DNA of 64,000 nucleotides from a virus: IMG/VR virus record IMGVR_UViG_3300031669_000002, positions 113,975-177,974 of that record, one strand, 5' to 3'. Below, piece after piece: positions 41,541 through 47,686 of this stretch. The notes beneath the pieces are model-generated. The model had not been told where the DNA came from. It did no database searches and saw only the letters and a program-made list of their open reading frames with translations. How positions within the stretch are numbered: position 1 is the first letter of the stretch; every line of letters begins with the position of its first letter. The translations under genes were made by a program, and so were the position numbers.

Positions 41541-41562
41541 CAATATACATAAAAAGAACAAT

Positions 41563-41636
41563 TGCGACTTATCATGGCGATACGCTGGTCTCATAAGCCA
41601 GGTCGGAAGGTAGTTCGATTCTACCGGTCGCAACCA
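41563..41636 (+). tRNA. tRNA-Met/Ile2(CAU)
   Basis: TGCGACT/GGTCGCA, CTGGT-CTCATAA-GCCAG, T loop TTCGATT, CCA. Elongator Met or lysidine-modified Ile cannot be told apart. Confidence 0.9.
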
Positions 41637-41642
41637 ATTAAT

Positions 41643-41720
41643 GGCGAGGTTGATAGGTAGAAATCATTGAGCCCTCATAAGGCCAATATAGGCCAGTGCA
41701 AGTCTGAGCCCTCGCAACCA
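41643..41720 (+). tRNA. tRNA-Met(CAU), possible initiator
   Basis: GGCGAGG/CCTCGCA with G1-A72 mismatch, GCC-CTCATAA-GGC, T loop TGCAAGT, CCA. Mismatched first pair and T loop are shared with 41966. Confidence 0.75.
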
Positions 41721-41729
41721 ATTTTAAAT

Positions 41730-41799
41730 CCCGCGTCCAGTGGAAGGACAGGAGTCTTCGAAACTCCCAGGAACGGCTCGACTCCGTTACGTGGGTCCA
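41730..41799 (+). tRNA. tRNA-Arg(UCG)
   Basis: CCCGCGT/ACGTGGG, GGAGT-CTTCGAA-ACTCC, T loop CTCGACT, CCA. Confidence 0.88.
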
Positions 41800-41801
41800 A
41801 A

Positions 41802-41880
41802 TTTTGTTAGTCGTACAGCTGAACGCCTTTGTTGTCATAGCAATGAACAACACTGAACCGCCGTAAGCCTTCTAACAAAA
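41802..41880 (+). ncRNA. 79-nt RNA closed by TTTTGTTAG/CTAACAAAA
   Basis: Nine-base closing stem; inner GTTGT/ACAAC hairpin. tRNA-sized but without D, anticodon or T motifs. Confidence 0.35.
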
Positions 41881-41943
41881 CTAATGCACTGCCAACGTGA
41901 TATAAGGTTCCGCTAGTATCCTTTATATACGACATTGCATTAG
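41881..41943 (+). ncRNA. 63-nt RNA closed by CTAATGCA/TGCATTAG
   Basis: Eight-base closing stem directly abutting the previous element; inner TATAAGG/CCTTTATA hairpin. Confidence 0.35.
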
Positions 41944-41965
41944 ATAGGGACTAGCAAAGAACAAT

Positions 41966-42041
41966 CGCAGGGTAGAGGAGATAGTTCATCATTGGTCTCA
42001 TAAGCCAAACCAGGGCAGTGCAAGTCTGCCACCTGCAACCA
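41966..42041 (+). tRNA. tRNA-fMet-like (CAU)
   Basis: Starts CGCAGGGTAGAGGAG as bacterial initiators do; C1-A72 mismatch; TTGGT-CTCATAA-GCCAA; T arm GGCAG-TGCAAGT-CTGCC; CCA. The three G-C pairs usual in the initiator anticodon stem are absent. Confidence 0.8.
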
Positions 42042-42049
42042 TTTTCAAA

Positions 42050-42120
42050 CGTCTGATAGTTTAATTAAAACGTTCTCCAGATAGGGGAATCATGTGGTGT
42101 AGAATCCACGAGGACGACCA
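42050..42120 (+). tRNA. tRNA-like, possibly Ile(GAU)
   Basis: CGTCTGA/GAGGACG partly paired, TTCTC-CAGATAG-GGGAA, T-arm-like GTGG-TGTAGAAT-CCAC with 8-nt loop, CCA. Degenerate. Confidence 0.45.
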
Positions 42121-42123
42121 GTT

Positions 42124-42184
42124 AAGGATAGGTACAGCAAATCACAACCGCTAACCTTTTATGTCTAGCGACAAAAACTATCCT
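42124..42184 (+). ncRNA. RNA closed by AGGATAG/CTATCCT
   Basis: Seven-base closing stem with inner CGCTA/TAGCG hairpin; same style as 41802 and 41881. Confidence 0.35.
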
Positions 42185-42194
42185 GTTAAATTAT

Positions 42195-42268
42195 GCCTCT
42201 ATCATTTAATGGTAGGATGCCGGCCTGTCTAGTCGGATGCAGGGGTTCGATTCCCCTTGGAGGCGCCA
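42195..42268 (+). tRNA. tRNA-Asp(GUC)
   Basis: GCCTCTA/TGGAGGC, CCGGC-CTGTCTA-GTCGG, CCA. Confidence 0.92.
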
Positions 42269-42274
42269 AACATT

Positions 42275-42349
42275 GCCCTTATCGTATAGCGGAGAATACA
42301 CGAGTCTTCTAAACTTGGAACAGAGGTTCGATTCCTCTTGAGGGCACCA
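42275..42349 (+). tRNA. tRNA-Arg(UCU)
   Basis: GCCCTTA/TGAGGGC, CGAGT-CTTCTAA-ACTTG, T loop TTCGATT, CCA. Confidence 0.9.
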
Positions 42350-42362
42350 ATAGGAGTAACAA

Positions 42363-42542
42363 ATGAATGCCAGTGAAATTGCTTTATTAAAAGAAGAAAT
42401 AAAAGAAGAAATTCTTAACGAACTAAGATCAAGATTGGCCATAACCACAAGCAGTGGATATGAACGCGGAGTAAAAGAAATTGAGTTGAGATTAGATGGA
42501 GAATTAATTTCTTCAGATACAATTTATTTTTCAATAAACTAA
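42363..42542 (+). CDS. 59-residue protein in the tRNA array, unknown
   Basis: TAGGAG ribosome site, ATG, Glu/Lys-rich helix ALLKEEIKEEILNELRSRLA, then a beta-like ending. Clear coding character (no repeats, strong start). Not recognised. Confidence 0.6.
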   Translation: MNASEIALLKEEIKEEILNELRSRLAITTSSGYERGVKEIELRLDGELISSDTIYFSIN

Positions 42543-42619
42543 AAAGGAAAAAGAAATGAAACGAGGTAAACGATAGTGTCAGCTTAGTCCCATGTATGGT
42601 CTAAGTCTAGTGTTATCAG

Positions 42620-42627
42620 CATAAATA
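42620..42627 (+). promoter_or_regulatory. late promoter CATAAATA, 5 bases before ATG
   Basis: Octamer, CTAT, A then ATG at 42633; no ribosome site. Confidence 0.7.
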
Positions 42628-42632
42628 ACTAT

Positions 42633-43205
42633 ATGATAACAAAACATTATCCAACTGACTATTATGTTTATGCCTATTTACGAGAAGATGGTAGTCCGTA
42701 TTATATTGGCAAAGGCAAGGGTGACAGAGCATGGCATAAACGCCAGCATGAGACAAAACCGCCAAAAGATAGAAGCAGAGTAGTTGTTGTTGAGCAAGAA
42801 TTAACTCAAGTGGGTGCGCTTGCAATAGAACGGAGATTGATTTGTTGGTATGGTCGTAAGGATTTAGGGACAGGAATTCTCAGAAATAAAACTGACGGCG
42901 GCGATGGTAATCCTGGATTAAAACACTCTGATAAATCTAAAGCATTGATGAGTAAGAAGGCCCGTGCGTCGGCTGCTAAATTGTCAGATGATGGCAAAAG
43001 TATTAAAGCAGAAAAATATAGAGCAACAATTCTTGCCAAAACAGATAAAGACCGCAAAACAAGATTAGAGAAATTGTCTGACATTTCAAGTGGCACAGTA
43101 TGGATAAATGATGGTGTTACTAGTCGAAGAGTTAAACTACTCGAATCTGTTCCGTCTGGGTGGCAACGCGGTAGAATTAAATTAAATAATGGGATGCAAG
43201 TGTAA
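42633..43205 (+). CDS. GIY-YIG homing endonuclease overlapping tRNA-Lys
   Basis: 190 residues. [20 protein letters not shown] with catalytic Glu in [25 protein letters not shown]3 repeats ([15 protein letters not shown]) and the tail [20 protein letters not shown] like other phage GIY-YIG proteins. The final codons and TAA lie in the first 14 bases of tRNA-Lys at 43192. Confidence 0.9.
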   Translation: MITKHYPTDYYVYAYLREDGSPYYIGKGKGDRAWHKRQHETKPPKDRSRVVVVEQELTQVGALAIERRLICWYGRKDLGTGILRNKTDGGDGNPGLKHSDKSKALMSKKARASAAKLSDDGKSIKAEKYRATILAKTDKDRKTRLEKLSDISSGTVWINDGVTSRRVKLLESVPSGWQRGRIKLNNGMQV

Positions 43206-43266
43206 ATGGTGACACAGGAGACTTTTAATCTTCAGAATCGGGTTCGATTCTCTGCGGTCCCACCAA
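43192..43266 (+). tRNA. tRNA-Lys(UUU)
   Basis: GGAGA-CTTTTAA-TCTTC anticodon arm, T loop TTCGATT, CCA. Acceptor pairs well only in the outer part (GGGAT with GTCCC). Confidence 0.8.
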
Positions 43267-43279
43267 ACAAAATTTTATG

Positions 43280-43364
43280 GGATCGTAGCCTAGAGGCCAG
43301 GCACCGGACTTTTAATCCGGCAATCGCAAGATAAACGTGAGTTCGATTCTCACCGGTCCTACCA
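43280..43364 (+). tRNA. tRNA-Lys(UUU), second copy, long variable region
   Basis: GGGATCG/CGGTCCT, CCGGA-CTTTTAA-TCCGG, about 16-nt variable region, T arm GTGAG-TTCGATT-CTCAC, CCA. Confidence 0.85.
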
Positions 43365-43368
43365 CTCT

Positions 43369-43443
43369 CTTCCGCAAACTTTAGTGGTGAAGTGCAAGAC
43401 TCTTAATCTTGAAAACTCAGTTCGACTCTGAGGCGGAGGACCA
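43369..43443 (+). tRNA. tRNA-Lys(CUU)
   Basis: CTTCCGC/GCGGAGG, CAAGA-CTCTTAA-TCTTG, CCA. Confidence 0.9.
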
Positions 43444-43450
43444 AATTTTT

Positions 43451-43498
43451 GGGCTATGCAGGCGCTTGTGGCGGGTTCGATTACCGTAAGGTCCACCA
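43451..43498 (+). ncRNA. 48-nt mini-tRNA-like element ending ACCA
   Basis: GGGCTAT/AAGGTCC acceptor like the Ala tRNAs, T arm around GGG-TTCGATT-ACC, but only about 13 nt where D and anticodon arms should be. Possibly a deletion derivative of tRNA-Ala. Confidence 0.45.
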
Positions 43499-43561
43499 CA
43501 AAATATTTTAGATAGTGTCGACGCTATTGCTCTATGGGAAAGCCATAGTAAAATATTTTGT
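43498..43561 (+). ncRNA. 64-nt three-way-junction RNA with 12-bp closing stem
   Basis: 43498-43509 is the reverse complement of 43550-43561. Inside are ATAG...CTAT and CTATGG-GAAA-CCATAG (GNRA tetraloop) hairpins. Neatly folded but unlike any known class I recognise. Confidence 0.4.
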
Positions 43562-43564
43562 AAT

Positions 43565-43624
43565 GGGCCTAGCTGGGTCTTTCTCCCGGGAGAAAAAGGG
43601 GTTCGAGTCCCCTATAGTCCACCA
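43565..43624 (+). ncRNA. 60-nt tRNA-like element without D arm, ending ACCA
   Basis: T arm AGGGG-TTCGAGT-CCCCT and hairpin TTTCT-CCCGGG-AGAAA in the anticodon-arm position; acceptor only partly paired. Confidence 0.4.
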
Positions 43625-43630
43625 AACAAC

Positions 43631-43704
43631 GGTGATTTAGTTCAATGGCAGAACGGAGCTCTCATAAGGCTTAGACGAAGGATCGTAACCTTCACTCACC
43701 ACCA
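43631..43704 (+). tRNA. tRNA-Met/Ile2(CAU)
   Basis: GGTGATT/ACTCACC (one mismatch), GAGCT-CTCATAA-GGCTT, T arm GAAGG-ATCGTAA-CCTTC, CCA. Confidence 0.85.
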
Positions 43705-43827
43705 AGTAGTGCAATCGTAGCCGTAAGGCGGTTAAGTCGTTGACGATTTAAAATAAAGCAACGGTGAGTGCAGCTGGTCACTTTCACTAGGACATTAGTA
43801 TTAGGTTACTAACCAGCAACAAATTAC
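43705..43827 (+). other. unassigned structured spacer
   Basis: Contains hairpins AAGTCG-TTGA-CGATTT and GCTGGT...ACCAGC; no cloverleaf. Confidence 0.3.
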
Positions 43828-43903
43828 GCAACTTTAGCTGATGTGGTCATAGCAGGTGCCTGAAGAGCACATGAAACAGGTCCGATTCCTGTAGGTTGCA
43901 CCA
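43828..43903 (+). tRNA. tRNA-Phe(GAA)
   Basis: GCAACTT/AGGTTGC, GTGC-CTGAAGA-GCAC, T arm ACAGG-TCCGATT-CCTGT, CCA. Confidence 0.9.
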
Positions 43904-43911
43904 AATAAAAC

Positions 43912-43987
43912 GCCTAGTTGAAGTGAGAGGTTAGCTACTTGCTCGACAAGCAAGGATATACTGGTTCGAGTCCAGTACTAGGCACCA
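43912..43987 (+). tRNA. tRNA-Val(GAC)
   Basis: GCCTAGT/ACTAGGC, CTTGC-TCGACAA-GCAAG (C33), T loop TTCGAGT, CCA. Confidence 0.88.
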
Positions 43988-43989
43988 AT

Positions 43990-44081
43990 ATTTCTTGAGT
44001 TATATTCGTCTAAAGGTAAAGACACTTCCTCGCTCAGAGGTAGAAATGTTATATTCGAACTATTCCATATTTCCAAGAAAC
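43990..44081 (+). ncRNA. degenerate tRNA-like element
   Basis: D arm GTCT-AAAGGTAA-AGAC and T-loop-like TTCGAAC are present, closed by TTTCTTG/CAAGAAA outside an imperfect acceptor; anticodon arm unclear (perhaps CTC or CGC). Confidence 0.35.
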
Positions 44082-44087
44082 AAATAT

Positions 44088-44164
44088 GTCTCTGTAGATT
44101 ACGGCAGGCTAGATCGACACCCTTTCAAGGTGTAGAACCGGGTTCGACCCCCGGTAGGGACTCA
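44088..44164 (+). tRNA. tRNA-Glu(UUC), second copy
   Basis: GTCTCTG/TAGGGAC, ACACC-CTTTCAA-GGTGT, T arm CCGGG-TTCGACC-CCCGG. 3' end TCACA runs into a nuclease-cassette leader; CCA not encoded. Confidence 0.88.
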
Positions 44165-44166
44165 CA

Positions 44167-44186
44167 TAGTAGATTTTGTATAAATA
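44167..44186 (+). promoter_or_regulatory. conserved nuclease-cassette leader with late promoter
   Basis: Same 20 bases as 37509-37528, again directly behind a tRNA 3' end. Confidence 0.75.
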
Positions 44187-44204
44187 CAATTAAGGAGAAC
44201 AGAA

Positions 44205-44951
44205 ATGTTTTATTACTTGTATGAAATAACAAATACCATTAATGGTAAAATCTACGTAGGAGTTCATAAGACCAACAACTTAAATGATGGGTATATGGGC
44301 TCTGGAAAAGTTATTCGACGTGCTATGGAAAAGTATGGTGCCGAAAACTTTACAAAAGTCATACTTGAGCAATTCGACGATTCAGTTGCTATGTATGCAA
44401 GAGAAAAAGAAGTAGTTTCCGCCTCATTTCTTCTACGAGAAGATGTATATAACTTACGCCGAGGAGGAACTGGAGGATTTGATTATATCAATAAACATAA
44501 GTTAAATTCAACATGGAATAATGTTGGCAAACAGCCCGGAACAAAGGCGGTATATTTTACTGCCGAAGATGGGAGGCGCCAACAAATTCTTAATAAGAAA
44601 AATAAAACTGGCGCTTATTCTGCCAATTTTAAAAATGCATTCAAAGATAAATTACGCCAAGCAGATTTTCAATCACGATCACAGAGTGTAGCCGCAATGG
44701 TAAAGAGAAAGAATACTTTTGCAGAATCTAGACATCAACAAGGCGAAAAGAATTCACAGTTTGGTATGATGTGGATTACTAATGATATAAAAGATAAGAA
44801 GATTAGAAAGACAGATTCTATTCCAGATGGATTCAGGAAGGGCAAGAAATATAACCCCCAACAAGTAGAATTTTGTCCGCACTGCCATAAAGAAGGTGCA
44901 GGCTCTAACATGAAAAGATATCACTTTAATAACTGTAAACAAAACGGTTAA
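44205..44951 (+). CDS. GIY-YIG homing endonuclease with C-terminal zinc finger
   Basis: 248 residues, array subfamily: YLYEITNTINGKIYVGVHKT, YMGSGKVIRRAMEKYG, REDVYNLRRGGTGGFD, tail GEKNSQFGMMWITND, plus an added CPHCHKEGAGSN...YHFNNC finger like that of 11458. AAGGAG ribosome site. The tRNA-like unit expected downstream is absent; a sigma70 promoter follows instead. Confidence 0.9.
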   Translation: MFYYLYEITNTINGKIYVGVHKTNNLNDGYMGSGKVIRRAMEKYGAENFTKVILEQFDDSVAMYAREKEVVSASFLLREDVYNLRRGGTGGFDYINKHKLNSTWNNVGKQPGTKAVYFTAEDGRRQQILNKKNKTGAYSANFKNAFKDKLRQADFQSRSQSVAAMVKRKNTFAESRHQQGEKNSQFGMMWITNDIKDKKIRKTDSIPDGFRKGKKYNPQQVEFCPHCHKEGAGSNMKRYHFNNCKQNG

Positions 44952-44968
44952 GAAACTTACAAAAAGTT

Positions 44969-44997
44969 CTTGACTAAAGCACAGCATTATGCAATAA
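44969..44997 (+). promoter_or_regulatory. sigma70-type promoter
   Basis: TTGACT 44969-44974, 17-nt spacer, AATAAT 44992-44997. Restarts transcription of the array after the nuclease gene. Confidence 0.7.
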
Positions 44998-44999
44998 TA

Positions 45000-45389
45000 G
45001 ATAATAAGTTTTGCAACCAAGTTGCAGAAAACGATCTTTAAGAATTTAAGAATTTGGGGAAGTATAATTTCCCGTTAGTTGGCCTCGGCCGATTAACATA
45101 AAGGATAAGTGCAGCGATGCACCCAATGCGGCGAAGATTACATAACCGCTCCGTAAGGCCATTTATACAAGCCTGCTCACCGTGGTGACACGGCGTTCAC
45201 TGATAAGACCGGTGGATGTAAAGATGAAGCATGTAGTTGTGGAAAGAACGTTTGCTCAAGCGCCTGGCGTCCTCGCAAGGGACTTAATAATGTCTGAAGG
45301 TATTCGATGTGTGATTGTATTCCCAATCTACTACTTTAACCCAATAACATTTACAAAAGTGTTATTCAGTTAATGATAAATAAATTTAC
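45000..45389 (+). other. transcribed non-coding region, perhaps with a small gene
   Basis: GGCC-TC-GGCC and GTTA...TAAC hairpins at 45076-45100. A possible 49-residue frame at 45224-45373 (start MKHVVVERTFAQAPGVLARD, ribosome site GTGGATG) lies in it but may be fortuitous. No tRNA before 45390. Confidence 0.3.
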
Positions 45390-45463
45390 GCGGGATTCGT
45401 ATATGGGTATTACCTGAGTTTTCCAAACTCATGAAGGGAGTTCGACTCTCCCATCCCGCTCCA
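45390..45463 (+). tRNA. tRNA-Gly(UCC), second copy
   Basis: GCGGGAT/ATCCCGC, TGAGT-TTTCCAA-ACTCA, T arm GGGAG-TTCGACT-CTCCC, CCA. Confidence 0.92.
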
Positions 45464-45483
45464 AACACATAAAGGAGAAAATC

Positions 45484-45633
45484 ATGCATGACTTCGCAGA
45501 TAAAATAATGGTTTCCGCCCTAGTGGTAATGCTTATTCCCTTAGTTACATATCTTTGCTACATAATCATAACTGGAAAAGAAGTTATTGATGATGGCAAC
45601 GATATGGAGGGCGATAGTATATACGCAATATAA
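45484..45633 (+). CDS. 49-residue single-span membrane protein
   Basis: AAAGGAG ribosome site. Residues 9-30 form one hydrophobic helix (VSALVVMLIPLVTYLCYIII), followed by an acidic tail (EVIDDGNDMEGD). Unknown role. Confidence 0.6.
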   Translation: MHDFADKIMVSALVVMLIPLVTYLCYIIITGKEVIDDGNDMEGDSIYAI

Positions 45634-45645
45634 AAATTATGGAGC

Positions 45646-45674
45646 TTGACTTTTGATCGTCGATGTGCTAATAT
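45646..45674 (+). promoter_or_regulatory. sigma70-type promoter
   Basis: TTGACT, 17 nt, TAATAT; only 6 bases before the nuclease ATG at 45681. This nuclease lacks a late octamer. Confidence 0.65.
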
Positions 45675-45680
45675 TTAATA

Positions 45681-46319
45681 ATGTATAAGTGTTTATATTG
45701 TCAAAAAGAATTCAGAAATGCTGGAGGATTAGGTTCTCATCATCCTTACTGTAAGCAAAATCCTGTTCGTGTGAAAAGAGTAAAGTCTCCAAATGCACAT
45801 AAGAGAAAAGGTTCAGCAGCCTGGAATAAAGGGCTAACAACTCCTCAAGAAGTCAGAGACAAAATATCCCAGTCGTTGATAGGAGTATCAACCGGCAAAG
45901 GTTCTACTCCGGAAATAGAAGCAGAACGAATTAGAAAAGTTACAGAAAAAGCAAAATTGCACAACGGCGGCCACAGACAGGGGTCTGGTCGAGGGAAGAA
46001 GGGCTGGTATAAAGGATTTTTCTGCGATAGTTCATATGAACTTGCTTATGTCATTTACTGTTTAGAGCATAATATTATGCTCCATCGTAACAACGAATTA
46101 CGCCCATATGAATGGGAAGGAAAAATTAGAAATTATATACCCGATTTCATAGTAAATGGTGTTGAAGTAGTAGAGATTAAAGGGTATAAGACAAAGCAAT
46201 GGGAAGCAAAAATGAAGGCTCACCCAGATATAAAAGTCTTATATGAAAAAGATTTACAAGAAGTATTTGCTTATGTAAAAGAAAAATACGGCAAAGACTT
46301 TATTAGATTATACGAATAA
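45681..46319 (+). CDS. PD-(D/E)XK-type homing endonuclease with zinc finger
   Basis: 212 residues. CLYCQKEFRNAGGLGSHHPY then Cys (C2HC finger), NUMOD3-like KRKGSAAWNKGLTTPQEVRD, and nuclease core CDSSYELAYVIYCLEHNIML, NYIPDFIVNGVEVVEIKGYK. Ends 1 base before tRNA-Ser(UGA). Confidence 0.82.
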   Translation: MYKCLYCQKEFRNAGGLGSHHPYCKQNPVRVKRVKSPNAHKRKGSAAWNKGLTTPQEVRDKISQSLIGVSTGKGSTPEIEAERIRKVTEKAKLHNGGHRQGSGRGKKGWYKGFFCDSSYELAYVIYCLEHNIMLHRNNELRPYEWEGKIRNYIPDFIVNGVEVVEIKGYKTKQWEAKMKAHPDIKVLYEKDLQEVFAYVKEKYGKDFIRLYE

Positions 46320-46320
46320 T

Positions 46321-46410
46321 GGAAGTGTGCCAGAGAGGCTGATCGGCACTGTCTTGAAAACAGATGGACTCGAAAGAGTCACGTGGGTTCGAATCCTACC
46401 ACTTCCGCCA
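46321..46410 (+). tRNA. tRNA-Ser(UGA)
   Basis: GGAAGTG/CACTTCC, CTGT-CTTGAAA-ACAG, variable arm GACTC-GAAA-GAGTC, T loop TTCGAAT, CCA. Confidence 0.93.
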
Positions 46411-46413
46411 GTT

Positions 46414-46475
46414 ATGTTGTGAGATTGATGAGAGTAAAAATTCGTGTATGTGGGTTCGAATCCCTATTACATTGT
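46414..46475 (+). ncRNA. 62-nt tRNA-like element without CCA
   Basis: ATGTTGT/ATTACAT (6 of 7) and TGGG-TTCGAAT-CCC T arm; no D arm or clear anticodon. Confidence 0.35.
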
Positions 46476-46495
46476 TCCGGAAGGAAACGACCGCC

Positions 46496-46544
46496 GGCGG
46501 TTGGTGCCCCTTATCCGTGAGTTCGAATCTCACACTCGCCGCCA
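46496..46544 (+). ncRNA. 49-nt mini-tRNA-like element ending GCCA
   Basis: GGCGGTT/ACTCGCC acceptor and perfect T arm GTGAG-TTCGAAT-CTCAC with only 14 nt in between. Same architecture as 43451. Confidence 0.5.
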
Positions 46545-46618
46545 AATTGCACGAAAACGTACCGTACCCACGCAAACAGAGGTGGTAATACCGTGTTAAA
46601 AACTTGCAAATAACTTAT
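46545..46618 (+). other. unassigned spacer
   Basis: TTGCA/TGCAA near its ends can pair; no tRNA features. Confidence 0.25.
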
Positions 46619-46706
46619 GGAGAGGTGTCAGAGAGGCCTAATGACTCTGATTGGAAATCAGATGGACTAACAAGTCACGCAAGTTCGAATCTTGTCTTCT
46701 CCACCA
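46619..46706 (+). tRNA. tRNA-Ser(GGA)
   Basis: GGAGAGG/CTTCTCC, TCTGA-TTGGAAA-TCAGA, class II variable arm, T arm GCAAG-TTCGAAT-CTTGT, CCA. Confidence 0.92.
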
Positions 46707-46728
46707 AAACAAGCAGTAAAGAATTTAT

Positions 46729-46820
46729 GGCGAGTACCTGGGTTGGCTCCCTAATCTCTTTCGAAAGGAGTGGTGACACCTAAGCAGGGTCAAGTGTTCG
46801 ATGCATCTTACTCGCCGCCA
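46729..46820 (+). tRNA. class II tRNA, probably Ser(CGA)
   Basis: GGCGAGT/ACTCGCC, CTCT-TTCGAAA-GGAG, GGTG...CACC variable arm, T loop TTCGATG, CCA. The loop could also be read as Arg(TCG). Confidence 0.65.
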
Positions 46821-46840
46821 GTTTTTAAAAAGGACACACA

Positions 46841-47197
46841 ATGTTTTTCGGATATCACTCATTATTTGATTGTAGTAAATGCAACATAGAAAAAATTAGC
46901 AGCAGAGAAAACATTTATAATTTCGTTAAGACATTGGTCGAACGAATTGATATGGTTGCAGTCGGAGAACCAATTATTGAAATGCTGTGTGAAGGAGATC
47001 CCAAAGTTGGGTATAGCCTAATGCAGTTGATATCAACAAGCAACATTACTGGCCACTTCTTAGAAGAAACCGGTGCGGTATATATTGACATTTTTAGTTG
47101 TAAGCCGTATAATATAGATGTTGCTGAAAAATGTGTTAGAGAATTTTTCATTCCTGAAAAAGTTAGAGTAAATTTTTTAACTCGCAACGCAGATTAA
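46841..47197 (+). CDS. speD: SpeD-like S-adenosylmethionine decarboxylase family proenzyme
   Basis: 118 residues, the size of the short prokaryotic-type enzyme. LMQLISTSNITGHFLEETGA and VYIDIFSCKPYN correspond to the self-cleavage and catalytic region (usual form ESHIS...H...DVFTC). Here Ser67 is preceded by Thr, not Glu, and the His after it is Asn; Thr70, His72 and Cys87 are kept. Normal enzymes form a pyruvoyl group at that Ser and make the aminopropyl donor for spermidine. Phage relatives may use another amino-acid substrate. Ribosome site AAAGGAC. Surrounded by tRNAs. Confidence 0.72.
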   Translation: MFFGYHSLFDCSKCNIEKISSRENIYNFVKTLVERIDMVAVGEPIIEMLCEGDPKVGYSLMQLISTSNITGHFLEETGAVYIDIFSCKPYNIDVAEKCVREFFIPEKVRVNFLTRNAD

Positions 47198-47204
47198 AGA
47201 TTAT

Positions 47205-47278
47205 GTCTCGCAAGTGTTCCGGTAGCACAAGGCACTCCAAACGCCTTGGATGGGGTTCGATTCCCTAGCGAGGCGCCA
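47205..47278 (+). tRNA. tRNA-Trp(CCA)
   Basis: GTCTCGC/GCGAGGC, AGGCA-CTCCAAA-CGCCT (31-39 mismatch), T loop TTCGATT, CCA. Confidence 0.9.
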
Positions 47279-47292
47279 GTAAAGAGAAGAGT

Positions 47293-47553
47293 ATGAAAGT
47301 TAAGTTACCAGTTACAAGAATTGAAGACATTGATATACCTGATGAAGTAATTTTTCACTGCGTCAAAGAAAAATTTCAAAAGAAATATCCAAAGTTTCGA
47401 TTTGAAAGTTACATAAATGATAAGGGTGAACTTAGATGCCCATCATCATTTGATGGTTATAGTTATGATTACAGATCTGAAAAAGCCACTCTTGAAGATA
47501 TTACTCTTGACAATTTGTGGCAACAGATAAGTGAAATTTACAGACCTGAGTAG
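47293..47553 (+). CDS. small protein in the tRNA array, unknown
   Basis: 86 residues. VKLPVTRIEDIDIPDEVIFH, KKYPKFRFESYINDKGELRC. Preceded by a weak AGAGAAGAG ribosome site. No family recognised. Confidence 0.6.
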   Translation: MKVKLPVTRIEDIDIPDEVIFHCVKEKFQKKYPKFRFESYINDKGELRCPSSFDGYSYDYRSEKATLEDITLDNLWQQISEIYRPE

Positions 47554-47565
47554 TTGAAAAGATAT

Positions 47566-47648
47566 GCCCCGTTGGCTAAGACAAATTGGCACAGTCGCTT
47601 GTTTCAAACACAAGGCTTTTAAGGGTTCGAGTCCCTTATGGGGTACCA
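47566..47648 (+). tRNA. tRNA-Leu(CAA), short variable region
   Basis: GCCCCGT/ATGGGGT, CTTGT-TTCAAAC-ACAAG, T arm AAGGG-TTCGAGT-CCCTT, CCA. Variable region about 7 nt. Confidence 0.85.
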
Positions 47649-47674
47649 GATTAAATTAGTGAGGAGGAAGTTCG

Positions 47675-47682
47675 ACTAAATA
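47675..47682 (+). promoter_or_regulatory. late promoter variant ACTAAATA, 4 bases before ATG
   Basis: No ribosome site after it; ATAGT-ATGA-ACTAT would place the start codon in a hairpin loop. Confidence 0.5.
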
Positions 47683-47686
47683 TAGT

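Noticed and set aside
43498-43561. Hammerhead-like ribozyme
   Set aside because: A three-way junction is present but the conserved CTGATGA core is absent.
46496-46544. 3' half of a trans-spliced split tRNA
   Set aside because: The acceptor pairs within the element itself and no separate 5' half starting GGCGAGT without its own 3' strand was found.
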